From NCBI RefSeq assembly GCF_044464525.1, contig NZ_JBIQLE010000010.1:53489-117488 (forward strand): 64,000 bases of DNA, given 5' to 3'. The stretch comes from Pusillimonas sp044464525. GTDB lineage: Bacteria; Pseudomonadota; Gammaproteobacteria; Burkholderiales; Burkholderiaceae_B. Made by a program: the position numbers and the translations under genes. This document shows positions 51,640-59,649 of this stretch, piece by piece; position 1 is the first letter of the stretch; every line of letters begins with the position of its first letter. The notes below the pieces were generated by a model. It was not told the origin of the DNA, made no database searches, and saw nothing but the letters and a program-made list of their open reading frames with translations.

Positions 51640-52458
51640 ATGGTTACAGAACTGCCGCGGCGTACGAGCTTTAGTGGTCCGGCGCTCGTGCGCCTGCTTT
51701 CTCGTTTGGCGCGGGTCGAAGTGACTGAGCCTAGGCAGCCGCCCGCGGCTCGGCTGGATGAGTGGCTGGGCTGGGCGGAGTCAATACAGTTGTCCAAGGT
51801 GCTGAATGCCGCCGCGCCGTCTTCGGCGGTGCAGCGCGGTGCAGGCGCGGGCGCCGGCGGCTCCGATGGCAATGCCGACATAATCGATGTCATCGAGCTG
51901 GCCAGGGCCGAATACACTCGGGTGCGGGCCACGCTGGAGCAGGCGATTGCGGCGGCGGTGGCTCCACCGGCGGCTGTGCCGGCCTTGCAGCGCAGGCAGT
52001 TCCGTGGTGCGCCCAAGGTAATGGGAGACGTTGATTTCCCATCGTATCGCCGACGCTATTCTTTGCTCCAACAGAAGATGGAAAGCGGCATTGCCGCTTT
52101 GCGCGGCCATCTGCGCGGCCTGCTGGCGGCACGGTCGCTCGAGTCGGCGCGCCTGGCGGCGATGGATGCGGCGATGGAGCAGGCGCTGGCCGAGCACGAG
52201 CTTCGGCTACTAATGGGTGTGCCGCGTCTGCTTGAGAGCCATTTCGAGCGCTTGCGGCACGATAGCCAGGCAGCAGCCAGGGAGGAGTCCGGCGCCCAGG
52301 CACGAGATGATCCGTCTTTACCGGATGCGAGAGCGGGTGCTTGGCTGGATACCTTCCGTCACGACATGGGCCAGGTGATGCGGGCAGAATTGGACCTTCG
52401 CCTGCAACCTGTGGAAGGGATGTTATCCGCGATTTCAATAGAACAAAATACTTTATGA
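51640..52458 (+). CDS. DUF3348 protein, first gene of the ZorAB-like motor operon
   Basis: A 272-residue cytoplasmic protein with no membrane segment. It starts VTELPRRTSFSGPALVRLLSRLARV, which recalls the DUF3348 family, and has a central Ala/Gly-rich linker (about 68-80), a helical middle with DFPSYRRRYSLLQQKMESGIAALRGHLR, and a conserved-looking end with WLDTFRHDMGQVMRAELDLRLQPVEGML. Function is unknown. It overlaps the channel gene by 4 bases (ATGA), so its amount is tied to the motor subunits; a cytoplasmic adaptor or tail-binding partner is a fair guess. Confidence 0.85.
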   Translation: MVTELPRRTSFSGPALVRLLSRLARVEVTEPRQPPAARLDEWLGWAESIQLSKVLNAAAPSSAVQRGAGAGAGGSDGNADIIDVIELARAEYTRVRATLEQAIAAAVAPPAAVPALQRRQFRGAPKVMGDVDFPSYRRRYSLLQQKMESGIAALRGHLRGLLAARSLESARLAAMDAAMEQALAEHELRLLMGVPRLLESHFERLRHDSQAAAREESGAQARDDPSLPDARAGAWLDTFRHDMGQVMRAELDLRLQPVEGMLSAISIEQNTL

Positions 52459-54755
52459 ACCGAGTCCTTTATTTTCTGGCGTTTGTTGCAGGCCTGGCGG
52501 TTGTTTGTTGGGTGGGCATGGGCTATGTGGCCTTGAGCCCGCTAGCCTTGGCGGTGACGGCGATTATTGCCGTTGTCTATATATTGGGGGCGCTTGAGCT
52601 GTATCGCTACCAGCAGGCTACGCATACGCTTGACCGTGCGCTGGAAGGGCTATCCGAGACGCCGGCCAGCCTGGCGCAGTGGCTTTCCACGTTAGACCCA
52701 AGCTTGCGCGATGCGGCGCGGGCGCGGGTGGAAGGCGAGCGGGTGGGGTTGCCGGGGCCGTCGCTTACACCTTACCTGGTCGGTTTGCTGGTGTTGCTTG
52801 GCATGTTGGGCACCTTCCTGGGCATGGTCGCCACCCTGCGTGGAACGGGGCTGGCGCTAGAGAACGCCACCGACCTTCAAGCGATCCGGGCATCGCTGGC
52901 CGCCCCAATAACCGGCTTGGGTTTTGCCTTTGGCACGTCGGTGGCCGGCGTGGCCGCGTCCGCCATGCTAGGGCTGCTGTCGGCGTTGTGCAGACGCGAT
53001 CGAGCGCGGGCCGCGCGAAGGCTCGATGCTAGCGCGGCCGATACACTGCGTGTCTATTCCCAGGCGCATCAGCGTGAAGAAAGCGTGCGGCTGCTTCAAG
53101 AGCAGGCGCAGGCGCTGCCCCTGGTGGTCGACCGCTTGCAGGCGATGCTAACCGCCATGGAGCAACACAGCCAAGCGCTGAACGATAAACTGGTCGCCGG
53201 CCAGGAAGCTTTTTACGCCAAGAGCGATGCCCGGCAGGCGGCCCTAGAGCAGCAAAACGAGAACTTGAGCGAGCGTTTTATTGCCGGCCAAGAGGCGCAG
53301 GACGCCAAGAATGAGGCGGCTTTGGCGGCGATAGAGCAGCACACGCTGGCCTTAAGTGAGCGTCTCGCTGCCAGTCAGGAAGCGCTGCAATCCAGGGCCG
53401 AGACGGCTTATTCAGCGCTGGAACAGCACGGCCAAGCCTTGAGCGAACGACTGGCTGCACAGCAGGAAGCGTTTCATGACACCACCGAGCTGGCTTATTC
53501 CAGGCTGATCACGTCGGCGGAAACCGTGCACTCGAAGCTGGCCGCCTCAACCGAAGCGTCTTATTCAGGCTTGGCCTCTTCACTGGACCAGTCCTTGAAG
53601 AACAGCTTAACGGAAGCGACCCGCGCGGCGGGTTTGGCGATTCAGCCAGTGGTCGAGGCGACTCTTGCCGGGCTCGCACGCGAGAATGTCGCGCTGCAAA
53701 AAGCCATACAAGAGTCGGTGCAACAGCAACTGGTTGCGCTAACGACAACTTTTGAGCAGCGTTCCACTTCCTTGGTGGACAGCATTGCCGCACGCTTGGA
53801 AGAGACCAGTACGCAGCTTGCGGATGGCTGGGGCACGGCCATGACCCAGCAGCAAAGCGCAAGCCAGAAGCTCGCAGCGGATAACCAGCAGGCGCTGGCC
53901 GGCGCGATCGCCTCGCTGGAAAAGCACGCGGCCTCGCTGGTGCGACAGGTGGGTGAGTCGAATGACTCTCTGCGCGACGCCATGTGCTCGCAAGATTCAC
54001 AGCGCCTGGCCGCGTGGGCCGAAGCATTTGAAGCCACCACCGCCGCGGTGCGCGATGAATGGCGGAAAACCGCTGAAACCACCGCCCGCATGCAAAAAGA
54101 AGTGTGCGACACGCTGGCACATACCGCCGGCGAAATCGCCACGCAGACGGGCGAACATGCCGTCCGCACCATTGCCGAGATCGAACGCTTGATCACGGCC
54201 GCCTCTGAAGCGCCCAAGATAGCGGCCGAAGTGGTGGCCGAGGTGCGCGACAAGCTTTCAGACAGCATGGCGCGCGACAATGCCATGCTGGAAGAGCGCG
54301 GCCGCTTGCTTGAAACGCTTGCCACGCTGCTCGACGCCGTCAATCACGCGTCCAATGAACAGCGCACGGCGGTCGACGCCTTGCTCACAAGCTCTTCCAG
54401 CTTGCTGGATCGCATTGGCACGCAGGTTACCGACAAGGTCGAAGCAGAGGCTGGAAAACTGGGCTATATGGCTTCGCAGGTTAGCGGCAGTGCCATCGAG
54501 ATCGCCAACCTTGGCGACACCTTCGGCAAGGCCGTGCAGTCATTTGGCGAATCCAGCGCCTCGCTGATGCAGCATTTACAGCGGGTCGAAGAAACCTTGG
54601 GCAAATCCATTACGCGCAGCGATGAGCAGCTTGCCTACTACGTCGCCCAGGCGCGCGAAGTGGTCGACTTGAGCCTGCTGTCTCAAAAGCAGATTCTCGA
54701 GCAATTGCAGCAGGCCGCCGACGCCAATGGATCGAAAGGCGCAAGACCGGCATGA
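52455..54755 (+). CDS. MotA/TolQ/ExbB-type channel protein with long coiled tail (DUF802; ZorA-like)
   Basis: A 766-residue inner-membrane protein. Four helices are predicted at about residues 4-22, 27-47, 105-126 and 150-178. The last two (LLVLLGMLGTFLGMVATL and PITGLGFAFGTSVAGVAASA) have the MotA/TolQ/ExbB pattern of proton-channel subunits. From about 190 to the end runs a cytoplasmic coiled-coil tail of some 575 residues, including four 29-residue repeats (235-350). This build, a stator channel plus very long tail, is that of ZorA in Zorya defence. It overlaps the OmpA-type gene by 4 bases. The DUF802 label is from memory of similar Burkholderiales loci. Confidence 0.85.
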   Translation: MNRVLYFLAFVAGLAVVCWVGMGYVALSPLALAVTAIIAVVYILGALELYRYQQATHTLDRALEGLSETPASLAQWLSTLDPSLRDAARARVEGERVGLPGPSLTPYLVGLLVLLGMLGTFLGMVATLRGTGLALENATDLQAIRASLAAPITGLGFAFGTSVAGVAASAMLGLLSALCRRDRARAARRLDASAADTLRVYSQAHQREESVRLLQEQAQALPLVVDRLQAMLTAMEQHSQALNDKLVAGQEAFYAKSDARQAALEQQNENLSERFIAGQEAQDAKNEAALAAIEQHTLALSERLAASQEALQSRAETAYSALEQHGQALSERLAAQQEAFHDTTELAYSRLITSAETVHSKLAASTEASYSGLASSLDQSLKNSLTEATRAAGLAIQPVVEATLAGLARENVALQKAIQESVQQQLVALTTTFEQRSTSLVDSIAARLEETSTQLADGWGTAMTQQQSASQKLAADNQQALAGAIASLEKHAASLVRQVGESNDSLRDAMCSQDSQRLAAWAEAFEATTAAVRDEWRKTAETTARMQKEVCDTLAHTAGEIATQTGEHAVRTIAEIERLITAASEAPKIAAEVVAEVRDKLSDSMARDNAMLEERGRLLETLATLLDAVNHASNEQRTAVDALLTSSSSLLDRIGTQVTDKVEAEAGKLGYMASQVSGSAIEIANLGDTFGKAVQSFGESSASLMQHLQRVEETLGKSITRSDEQLAYYVAQAREVVDLSLLSQKQILEQLQQAADANGSKGARPA
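53157..53504 (+). repeat. Four tandem 87-base (29-residue) repeats in the channel-protein tail
   Basis: Residues 235-350 of the channel protein are four adjacent units of exactly 29 residues, each beginning xEQxxxxL and containing a SERLAAxQEA-like core: units start at MEQHSQAL, LEQQNENL, IEQHTLAL and LEQHGQAL. Conservation is strongest in units 3 and 4. They extend the predicted helix by about 17 nm in total. Confidence 0.88.
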
Positions 54756-55483
54756 GAGACGACATCGAATCCGGCGTAGACTCAACCACACCTGTCTGGG
54801 CCGTCTTCGGCGACCTGATGTCGGTGTTGCTGGGTGCTTTCGTGCTGGTCTTGGTGGGCGTCATCGCCATGCAACTGCAATTGTCGAACCGGCTGGAAGA
54901 AGAAATCCAGCAGCGACAAGAAGAAACCGAGCGCCGCCAGACGCTGGAGCAGGCCTTGGCCCGGCCGCTGGCCGAAGGGCGCGTCACCTTGGTGGACGGC
55001 CGCATCGGCATCAGCGGAAGCGTGCTGTTTGCTTTGAACTCCGCCCAACTGCAGGACGAAGGCCGCGAGGTGCTGGAGTCGTTGGTCGAGCCTTTGTCCG
55101 ACTATCTGCACAATGGAGATCAGGCGCTGATGGTAAGCGGCTTTACCGACGATCAGGCCATACACGGTGACAACCGCCGCTTCGCCGACAACTGGGAGCT
55201 TTCCGCCCAACGCGCGCTGACAGTCACCCGGGCACTGATCGAGTCGGGCATCCCAGCCTCAAAAGTGTTCGCCGCCGCTTTCGGTTCCGAGCAGCCCATC
55301 AGTTCCAACGTCGACGAGGCCGGCCGCGCCCGCAATAGACGCGTGGAAATCTCGCCCGTGCCCGCCCCGACACTTGCCGTGCAGAGCGCTCAGACCGTTC
55401 AGTCGCGCCACGCAGAGCAGACACAGGAGACACAGCAGGGCGGCCCACAAGAAACACTTGAAAATCACAAACCGAATGATTAA
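54752..55483 (+). CDS. MotB/ZorB-type OmpA-domain stator protein
   Basis: A 243-residue protein. A short cytoplasmic N-terminus leads to one membrane helix VWAVFGDLMSVLLGAFVLVLVGV, in which Asp21 matches the proton-carrying Asp of MotB and ZorB. A coiled linker (about 44-70) is followed by a peptidoglycan-binding OmpA domain (85-200) with NWELSAQRALTVTRALIESG and NRRVEI. It should pair with the channel protein to form an ion-driven motor anchored to the cell wall. The last 40 residues are Gln/Thr-rich and likely disordered. Confidence 0.92.
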   Translation: MRDDIESGVDSTTPVWAVFGDLMSVLLGAFVLVLVGVIAMQLQLSNRLEEEIQQRQEETERRQTLEQALARPLAEGRVTLVDGRIGISGSVLFALNSAQLQDEGREVLESLVEPLSDYLHNGDQALMVSGFTDDQAIHGDNRRFADNWELSAQRALTVTRALIESGIPASKVFAAAFGSEQPISSNVDEAGRARNRRVEISPVPAPTLAVQSAQTVQSRHAEQTQETQQGGPQETLENHKPND

Positions 55484-56003
55484 GGACAAGAAGGACAAAG
55501 ACCAGGGTCTGCCCAGGCCCGGCAGCGATTCCCAAGTCGGCGCCGGCCCCTTGGCGGAACTTCTTGTCTACATGTCCGGCCTGGCGCCAGGAAAAAAAAT
55601 AGACGATAAGACGCTGGGCGAACCGCCCGAAATCGAGTACTTTCAGAAAACCTGGGAAAGGCTCAGCACCGGCCTGCGGCTTCAGCAGGCTCGGCAGCAG
55701 GTGCCCGAAAACGCCGGCCCCTTGAACTCGACCCAGCTTATCCACCGTGCCCTGATATCAATGCAGGAGATCTCACCGTCCTATTTGCAGCATTTCCTCT
55801 CCTATGTGGAGACGCTTTCGTGGATGGAGCAACTAGAAGCAAGCACCTCGACATCACCCGCCAAAACTGTTGCTAAAGCTGCGGCCAGTGCTTCCCCAAA
55901 ACCGAAAGTCGCCGGCAAAACGGCGAGCAAAACTGCATCGAAATCGATATCGAAATCAGCATCTAAATCGGCCACAAAAACCGCATCAAAAAACGGCATC
56001 TAG
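55476..56003 (+). CDS. DUF2894 protein with lysine-rich tail, last gene of motor operon
   Basis: A 175-residue cytoplasmic protein. Residues 20-125 form a helical domain (PLAELLVYMSGLAP, RLQQARQQVPENAGPLNSTQLIHRALISMQEISPSYLQHFLSYVETLSWME), which fits DUF2894. Residues 126-175 are a Lys/Ala/Ser/Thr-rich tail of short KTAS/KSAS repeats like histone H1, a likely nucleic-acid or anionic-surface binder. The start at 55476 overlaps the OmpA gene by 8 bases. A remnant insertion sequence begins 4 bases after its stop. Confidence 0.83.
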   Translation: MIKDKKDKDQGLPRPGSDSQVGAGPLAELLVYMSGLAPGKKIDDKTLGEPPEIEYFQKTWERLSTGLRLQQARQQVPENAGPLNSTQLIHRALISMQEISPSYLQHFLSYVETLSWMEQLEASTSTSPAKTVAKAAASASPKPKVAGKTASKTASKSISKSASKSATKTASKNGI

Positions 56004-56006
56004 AAC

Positions 56007-56153
56007 TGAACTGCACCCCAAAAGTTGGACATAAATCCAACCTTTGGGGTGTTTTTCATGACGAAGTACGATGCGACATTCCGTCACCGAATAGTTGCTC
56101 AGTATCTGGCGGGAGGAGCCGGGGTCAAGGCCTTGGCTAAATTAAAACCTTGA
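56007..56153 (+). mobile_element. IS3-family (IS150-like) left-end remnant
   Basis: The sequence starts with TGAACTGCACCCCAAAAGTT, typical of the left inverted repeat of IS150-type IS3 elements. A hairpin with arms 56016-56029 and 56036-56049 (one mismatch) follows, as is usual at that end. Only the first part of orfA remains, and no right end or orfB is seen in the following 260 bases. Confidence 0.75.
56058..56153 (+). pseudogene. Truncated IS3-family orfA (transposase HTH fragment)
   Basis: 31 codons from ATG at 56058 to TGA at 56151-56153 encode MTKYDATFRHRIVAQYLAGG followed by AGVKALAKLKP. This is the start of the helix-turn-helix of IS150-type orfA proteins, which are normally 90 or more residues. 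The rest is lost, so it cannot act as a transposase. Confidence 0.75.
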
Positions 56154-56310
56154 CGCCACAAGTTGCGCCAAGCCATTTTCATTGGCGTCTCATAGGCGCG
56201 GCGCGGCAAAGGGCTCCAATTTGCAACCTCTCTTTCACCTGCCTATCAGGGAAATCCCCACGCAATTTCCCATTGCGCGCTGCCTTTTATTTCTTTAGTG
56301 TACGTAGGTA

Positions 56311-56324
56311 TATGCAAGTGCATA
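56311..56324. promoter_or_regulatory. Palindrome TATGCA-AG-TGCATA upstream of the 56.4-62.9 kb operon
   Basis: A perfect 14-base inverted repeat lies 92 bases before the first dehydrogenase gene. Its size and symmetry suit a MarR-family operator, and a marR gene closes this cluster. The link is inferred. Confidence 0.45.
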
Positions 56325-56416
56325 GATAAATGAAGCGACGCCTCGAGCGGTTGGTTGAGTTTTATCGAAGCGTCGTTGCGGGCCGGTTAATAGCGGCCTT
56401 TCAACGGAGGCAGGGC

Positions 56417-57493
56417 ATGGAGATTGCGGTACTTGGCGGCGGCCACGGGTGTTATGCGGCGGCGGCCGATTTAAGTGAACAGGGCCACACCATACGCCTA
56501 TGGCGGCGCGACGCAAACGCCCTGAAGCCGGTGCTTGAATCGTCGACCATCTTCCTGAAAGACGATCATGGCGAACGCCAGGTCATCATTGACCAGGCAA
56601 CCGCCGATATCGGCGAGGCCATCAACGGCGCCCAGCTTATTCTGATTCCGTCGCCCGCCATCGCACAGCAAGATATTGCCCGCGCGCTGGCCCCCCATTT
56701 GAAAGACGGTCAGGTCGTCTTCCTGCCGCCGGGCACTTTCGGCAGCTACATCATGAGCGAAACCGTCCGCGAACTGGGCTGCACGGCTGACGTTGCCTGG
56801 GCCGAAACCGGTACCCTGCCGTGGCTGGCGCGCAAGCACGGGCCCAATACGGTGGCCATTACCATGCGCGCCACGCGCTTGCCCACCGGCGTGTACCCCG
56901 CACGTCGCGCCGACCATGCCATGCAGGTCATCGCCGAGGCTTTTCCAAGCATCGAGCCCTGCGAAGACGCCCTGTCGGGCGCCCTGATGAACGCCGGGCC
57001 CATCATCCACCCGCCTCTCATCATGATGAACGCCGCGCCCTTGCAGCACTTTCCCGAATGGGATATTCACAACGAGGGCACACAGCCTGCGGTACGCGCT
57101 GTTACCACCGCGCTCGACAACGAGCGCATCGCCATCCGCGAAGCCATTGGCTACGGGGCGCCGCATTTTCCGCTGTCGGACCATTACGAAAACGACCAAT
57201 GGATGTACGGCGACTCGCATAAAAAACTGGTCGACTCGGGCGATTGGCGCGAGCACATCGACCTCTACACCCACCGCTACATGACAGAAGACACAGTGCT
57301 TGGCCTGGCCCTGATGGCCTCGGTGGCCGATTGGGTCGGCTGCGACGCGCCGGTTGCCAAAGGCTTGCTCGCCATTGCGGGCGGCATCCTGGGCAAAGAT
57401 CTACGCCAGGGCGAACGCACTCTTGGCACACTGGGCCTTAGCAAGCTCTCGGTCGAAGAAATGCGCCAGATGCTTCTACAGGGCAAATCATGA
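56417..57493 (+). CDS. Octopine/nopaline dehydrogenase-family NAD(P)-dependent enzyme
   Basis: A 358-residue protein with an N-terminal Rossmann fold (IAVLGGGHGCYAAAADLSEQGHTIRLWRRD) and a C-terminal helical octopine-dehydrogenase-like domain (ALMNAGPIIHPPLIMMNAAPLQ). Family members reduce imines formed from 2-oxo acids and amino compounds, or oxidise such opines. The ATG at 56417 has GGAGG upstream and starts right at the Rossmann strand; the ATG at 56330 would add 29 residues without domain. The stop overlaps the next gene by 4 bases. Confidence 0.88.
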   Translation: MEIAVLGGGHGCYAAAADLSEQGHTIRLWRRDANALKPVLESSTIFLKDDHGERQVIIDQATADIGEAINGAQLILIPSPAIAQQDIARALAPHLKDGQVVFLPPGTFGSYIMSETVRELGCTADVAWAETGTLPWLARKHGPNTVAITMRATRLPTGVYPARRADHAMQVIAEAFPSIEPCEDALSGALMNAGPIIHPPLIMMNAAPLQHFPEWDIHNEGTQPAVRAVTTALDNERIAIREAIGYGAPHFPLSDHYENDQWMYGDSHKKLVDSGDWREHIDLYTHRYMTEDTVLGLALMASVADWVGCDAPVAKGLLAIAGGILGKDLRQGERTLGTLGLSKLSVEEMRQMLLQGKS

Positions 57494-58554
57494 GCACCGC
57501 AACAAGCGCCTCAACCGCAACCGTGCCATCCCAGGCCGGCACGCCCGGCGGCGATTCATACGCGCCCATCGTCGCCCTGGGCGCCGGCCGTATGGGGCGC
57601 GGCATTGCGTTGGCCTATGCCATGCGCGGGCACGCCGTGGCCATTGTCGACTTCAAGCCGCGCGACGAGCAGGCCTTCGAAGAATTGCGGCAAAGCGTCT
57701 TCCGCGAGTTGCGGCTTACGCTTGCCCAATTGGCCGACCTGCGCATGTTTTCCGCCAGCCAAATCGACGGCTACTTGAACAAAATATCGCTGCACGCGCT
57801 TGAAGAAGCCCCCGCCGTGCTGGCCAAAGCACAGATCATTTTCGAAGGCGTGCCCGAAACTCTAGAGGCCAAGCAAGACGCCTTGGGCCGGCTAAGCGAA
57901 CTGGCCAGCCCCCAGGCGCTTATCGCGTCCACCACCTCGACCATGCTGGCGTCCGACCTGGCGCCCATGGTCAGCAACCCGCAGCGTTTCATGAACGCCC
58001 ACTGGCTGAACCCGGCGTACATCATTCCGCTGGTTGAAGTCAGCCCCCACGAGGGCACCGACCCCGACGCGGTGGACCGCCTGCTGAAAAGCCTGGAATC
58101 CATCGGCAAAGTGCCCGTGCGTTGCGCGTGCAGCCCGGGCTACATCGTGCCGCGGCTGCAAACACTGGTCATGAACGAAGCCGCCCGCATGGTTGAAGAA
58201 GGCGTGGCCACACCCGAACAGATCGACCTGGCCACCCGCCATGGTCTGGGCTTCCGGTTTGCCGCCATCGGCGTGCTGGAATTCATCGATTACGGCGGTA
58301 ACGACATCCTGTATCACGCCAACAATTATCTTGCCAAAAACCTCGACGCAAACCGCTACGCCATGCCGGATGTTGTTCGCCGGTATATGCAGGAAGGCAA
58401 AGTGGGCTTGCGGTCGGCGAGCGGATTTTATTCGTACGAGGGGCTCGACCTAGAAGCATATCGGCGCGACGTGCTGGCGCGAACCCTGGGCATGCTCAGG
58501 CACTTCGGCCTCGACAACAAAAGCGCTATTTCCAACGACGAGAAAGGGAACTAG
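57490..58554 (+). CDS. 3-hydroxyacyl-CoA dehydrogenase-family protein
   Basis: A 354-residue NAD-binding protein with APIVALGAGRMGRGIALAYAMRGH (Rossmann), IIFEGVPETLEAKQDALGRL, RFMNAHWLNPAYIIPLVEV with the catalytic His region, and a C-terminal domain with GLGFRFAAIGVLEFIDYGG. It resembles 3-hydroxybutyryl-CoA dehydrogenases and related enzymes acting on non-CoA 3-hydroxy acids such as carnitine or gulonate. Tightly coupled to the preceding dehydrogenase (ATGA) and 3 bases before the binding-protein gene. Confidence 0.88.
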   Translation: MSTATSASTATVPSQAGTPGGDSYAPIVALGAGRMGRGIALAYAMRGHAVAIVDFKPRDEQAFEELRQSVFRELRLTLAQLADLRMFSASQIDGYLNKISLHALEEAPAVLAKAQIIFEGVPETLEAKQDALGRLSELASPQALIASTTSTMLASDLAPMVSNPQRFMNAHWLNPAYIIPLVEVSPHEGTDPDAVDRLLKSLESIGKVPVRCACSPGYIVPRLQTLVMNEAARMVEEGVATPEQIDLATRHGLGFRFAAIGVLEFIDYGGNDILYHANNYLAKNLDANRYAMPDVVRRYMQEGKVGLRSASGFYSYEGLDLEAYRRDVLARTLGMLRHFGLDNKSAISNDEKGN

Positions 58555-58557
58555 ACA

Positions 58558-59541
58558 ATGAACAAGATCATGCAGGCGTTGTTGATATCAATCGGCGCAG
58601 CCGCAGTCCTGGCTCCGGCCCAGGCGCAAGACGTCCCCACCATCCGCGTAGGCTGGACGATTCCGGCCGAAGAAGCCAAGTACCTAATGATGAAGCGCCC
58701 CGAGCTCTTCCCCGAGGTAGGCAAAACCTACAAGATTGAATGGTCGCAGTTCCAGGGCACCTCGCCCATGGTTCAGGCCATGCGGGCAGGCGTGCTCGAT
58801 TGTTCAACCATGGCGCCGCTGTCAATGGCCCAGGGCTACATTGAAAGCGGCCTCGAAAGCTACATCGTCGCCCAGCACGTGCACGAAGAAGAAGGCTACT
58901 TCTCGCCCTATTGGGCGGTGAAAAAAGACGGCCCGATCAAAAGCGCCGAAGACCTTAAAGGCAAGGTCATAGGCACCAACGCCTACGGCTCGGGCGTGTA
59001 CTTTCAGATGATACTGTGGCTTAAGCAGAATGGCATCGATCCAGAAAAAGACGTGAAAATCGTAGAAACCGGTTTCCCCGCATCGGCTGACGCCATCCGT
59101 TCGGGCCGAGTCGATGCCGGCGCGCTGGTACAGCCTTTTGCCTTGCTGGCCGAAGAAAAGGGCGACATCCGCAAGCTGTTCGCGCTGTCCGAGGTGCAGT
59201 CGCCCACCGTGCAGATTTTCGAAGCCTGCAGCAAAACCTACGCCGACAAGAACCCCGAAGTGGTAAAGGCCTATGTGAAAGACCTGCAGCTTGCCATGTC
59301 GAAGCTGCTTGAAGACCGCAGCCTGGCCGTGGCAGTGGCTTCCGAGATAACGCGCGCGCCGGCCGAGCTGCTCGACAAGTATCTGTTCACCGAGAAAGAC
59401 TTTGCCCATGCCCCCGACATGGCGCCCAACCTGCATTCCATTCAGGAAACCATCACCTTGCAGCACAGGGCCGGTTTCCTGGCCAAGCCGGTTGATGTGG
59501 GCAATTTCGTGCGCGAAGACATTATGGCGCCAATCAAGTAA
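58558..59541 (+). CDS. ABC importer substrate-binding protein, NitT/TauT type
   Basis: A 327-residue exported protein (signal peptide 1-22, ending APAQAQ). The mature part (TIRVGWTIPAEEAKYLMM, MRAGVLDCSTMAPLSMAQGY, GTNAYGSGVYFQMILWLKQNG, IRSGRVDAGALVQPFA) is an SsuA/TauA-type fold. It delivers ligand to the ATPase and permeases encoded downstream. The gap to the ATPase gene contains a strong hairpin. Confidence 0.92.
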   Translation: MNKIMQALLISIGAAAVLAPAQAQDVPTIRVGWTIPAEEAKYLMMKRPELFPEVGKTYKIEWSQFQGTSPMVQAMRAGVLDCSTMAPLSMAQGYIESGLESYIVAQHVHEEEGYFSPYWAVKKDGPIKSAEDLKGKVIGTNAYGSGVYFQMILWLKQNGIDPEKDVKIVETGFPASADAIRSGRVDAGALVQPFALLAEEKGDIRKLFALSEVQSPTVQIFEACSKTYADKNPEVVKAYVKDLQLAMSKLLEDRSLAVAVASEITRAPAELLDKYLFTEKDFAHAPDMAPNLHSIQETITLQHRAGFLAKPVDVGNFVREDIMAPIK

Positions 59542-59552
59542 CAAGCCTTGCA

Positions 59553-59598
59553 CCCGGCGTCGCTTTAGCCTCAACCTTGATAGGGGCGCGACGCCGGG
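59553..59598 (+). terminator. Intra-operon hairpin between binding-protein and ATPase genes
   Basis: Perfect 11-base arms CCCGGCGTCGC (59553-59563) and GCGACGCCGGG (59588-59598). There is no T tract, so it more likely stabilises the upstream mRNA end or acts as partial attenuator than as full terminator. This would raise binding protein over membrane parts. Confidence 0.55.
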
Positions 59599-59649
59599 CC
59601 GGGCATAGGCTGCGCGGTTTTATTTCCAGCCGCTAAAGGATCAGATCGC

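Noticed and set aside
53157..53504. Possible CRISPR or satellite array
   Set aside because: The 87-base repeats are contiguous, diverged in DNA and in frame within a gene; there are no spacers.
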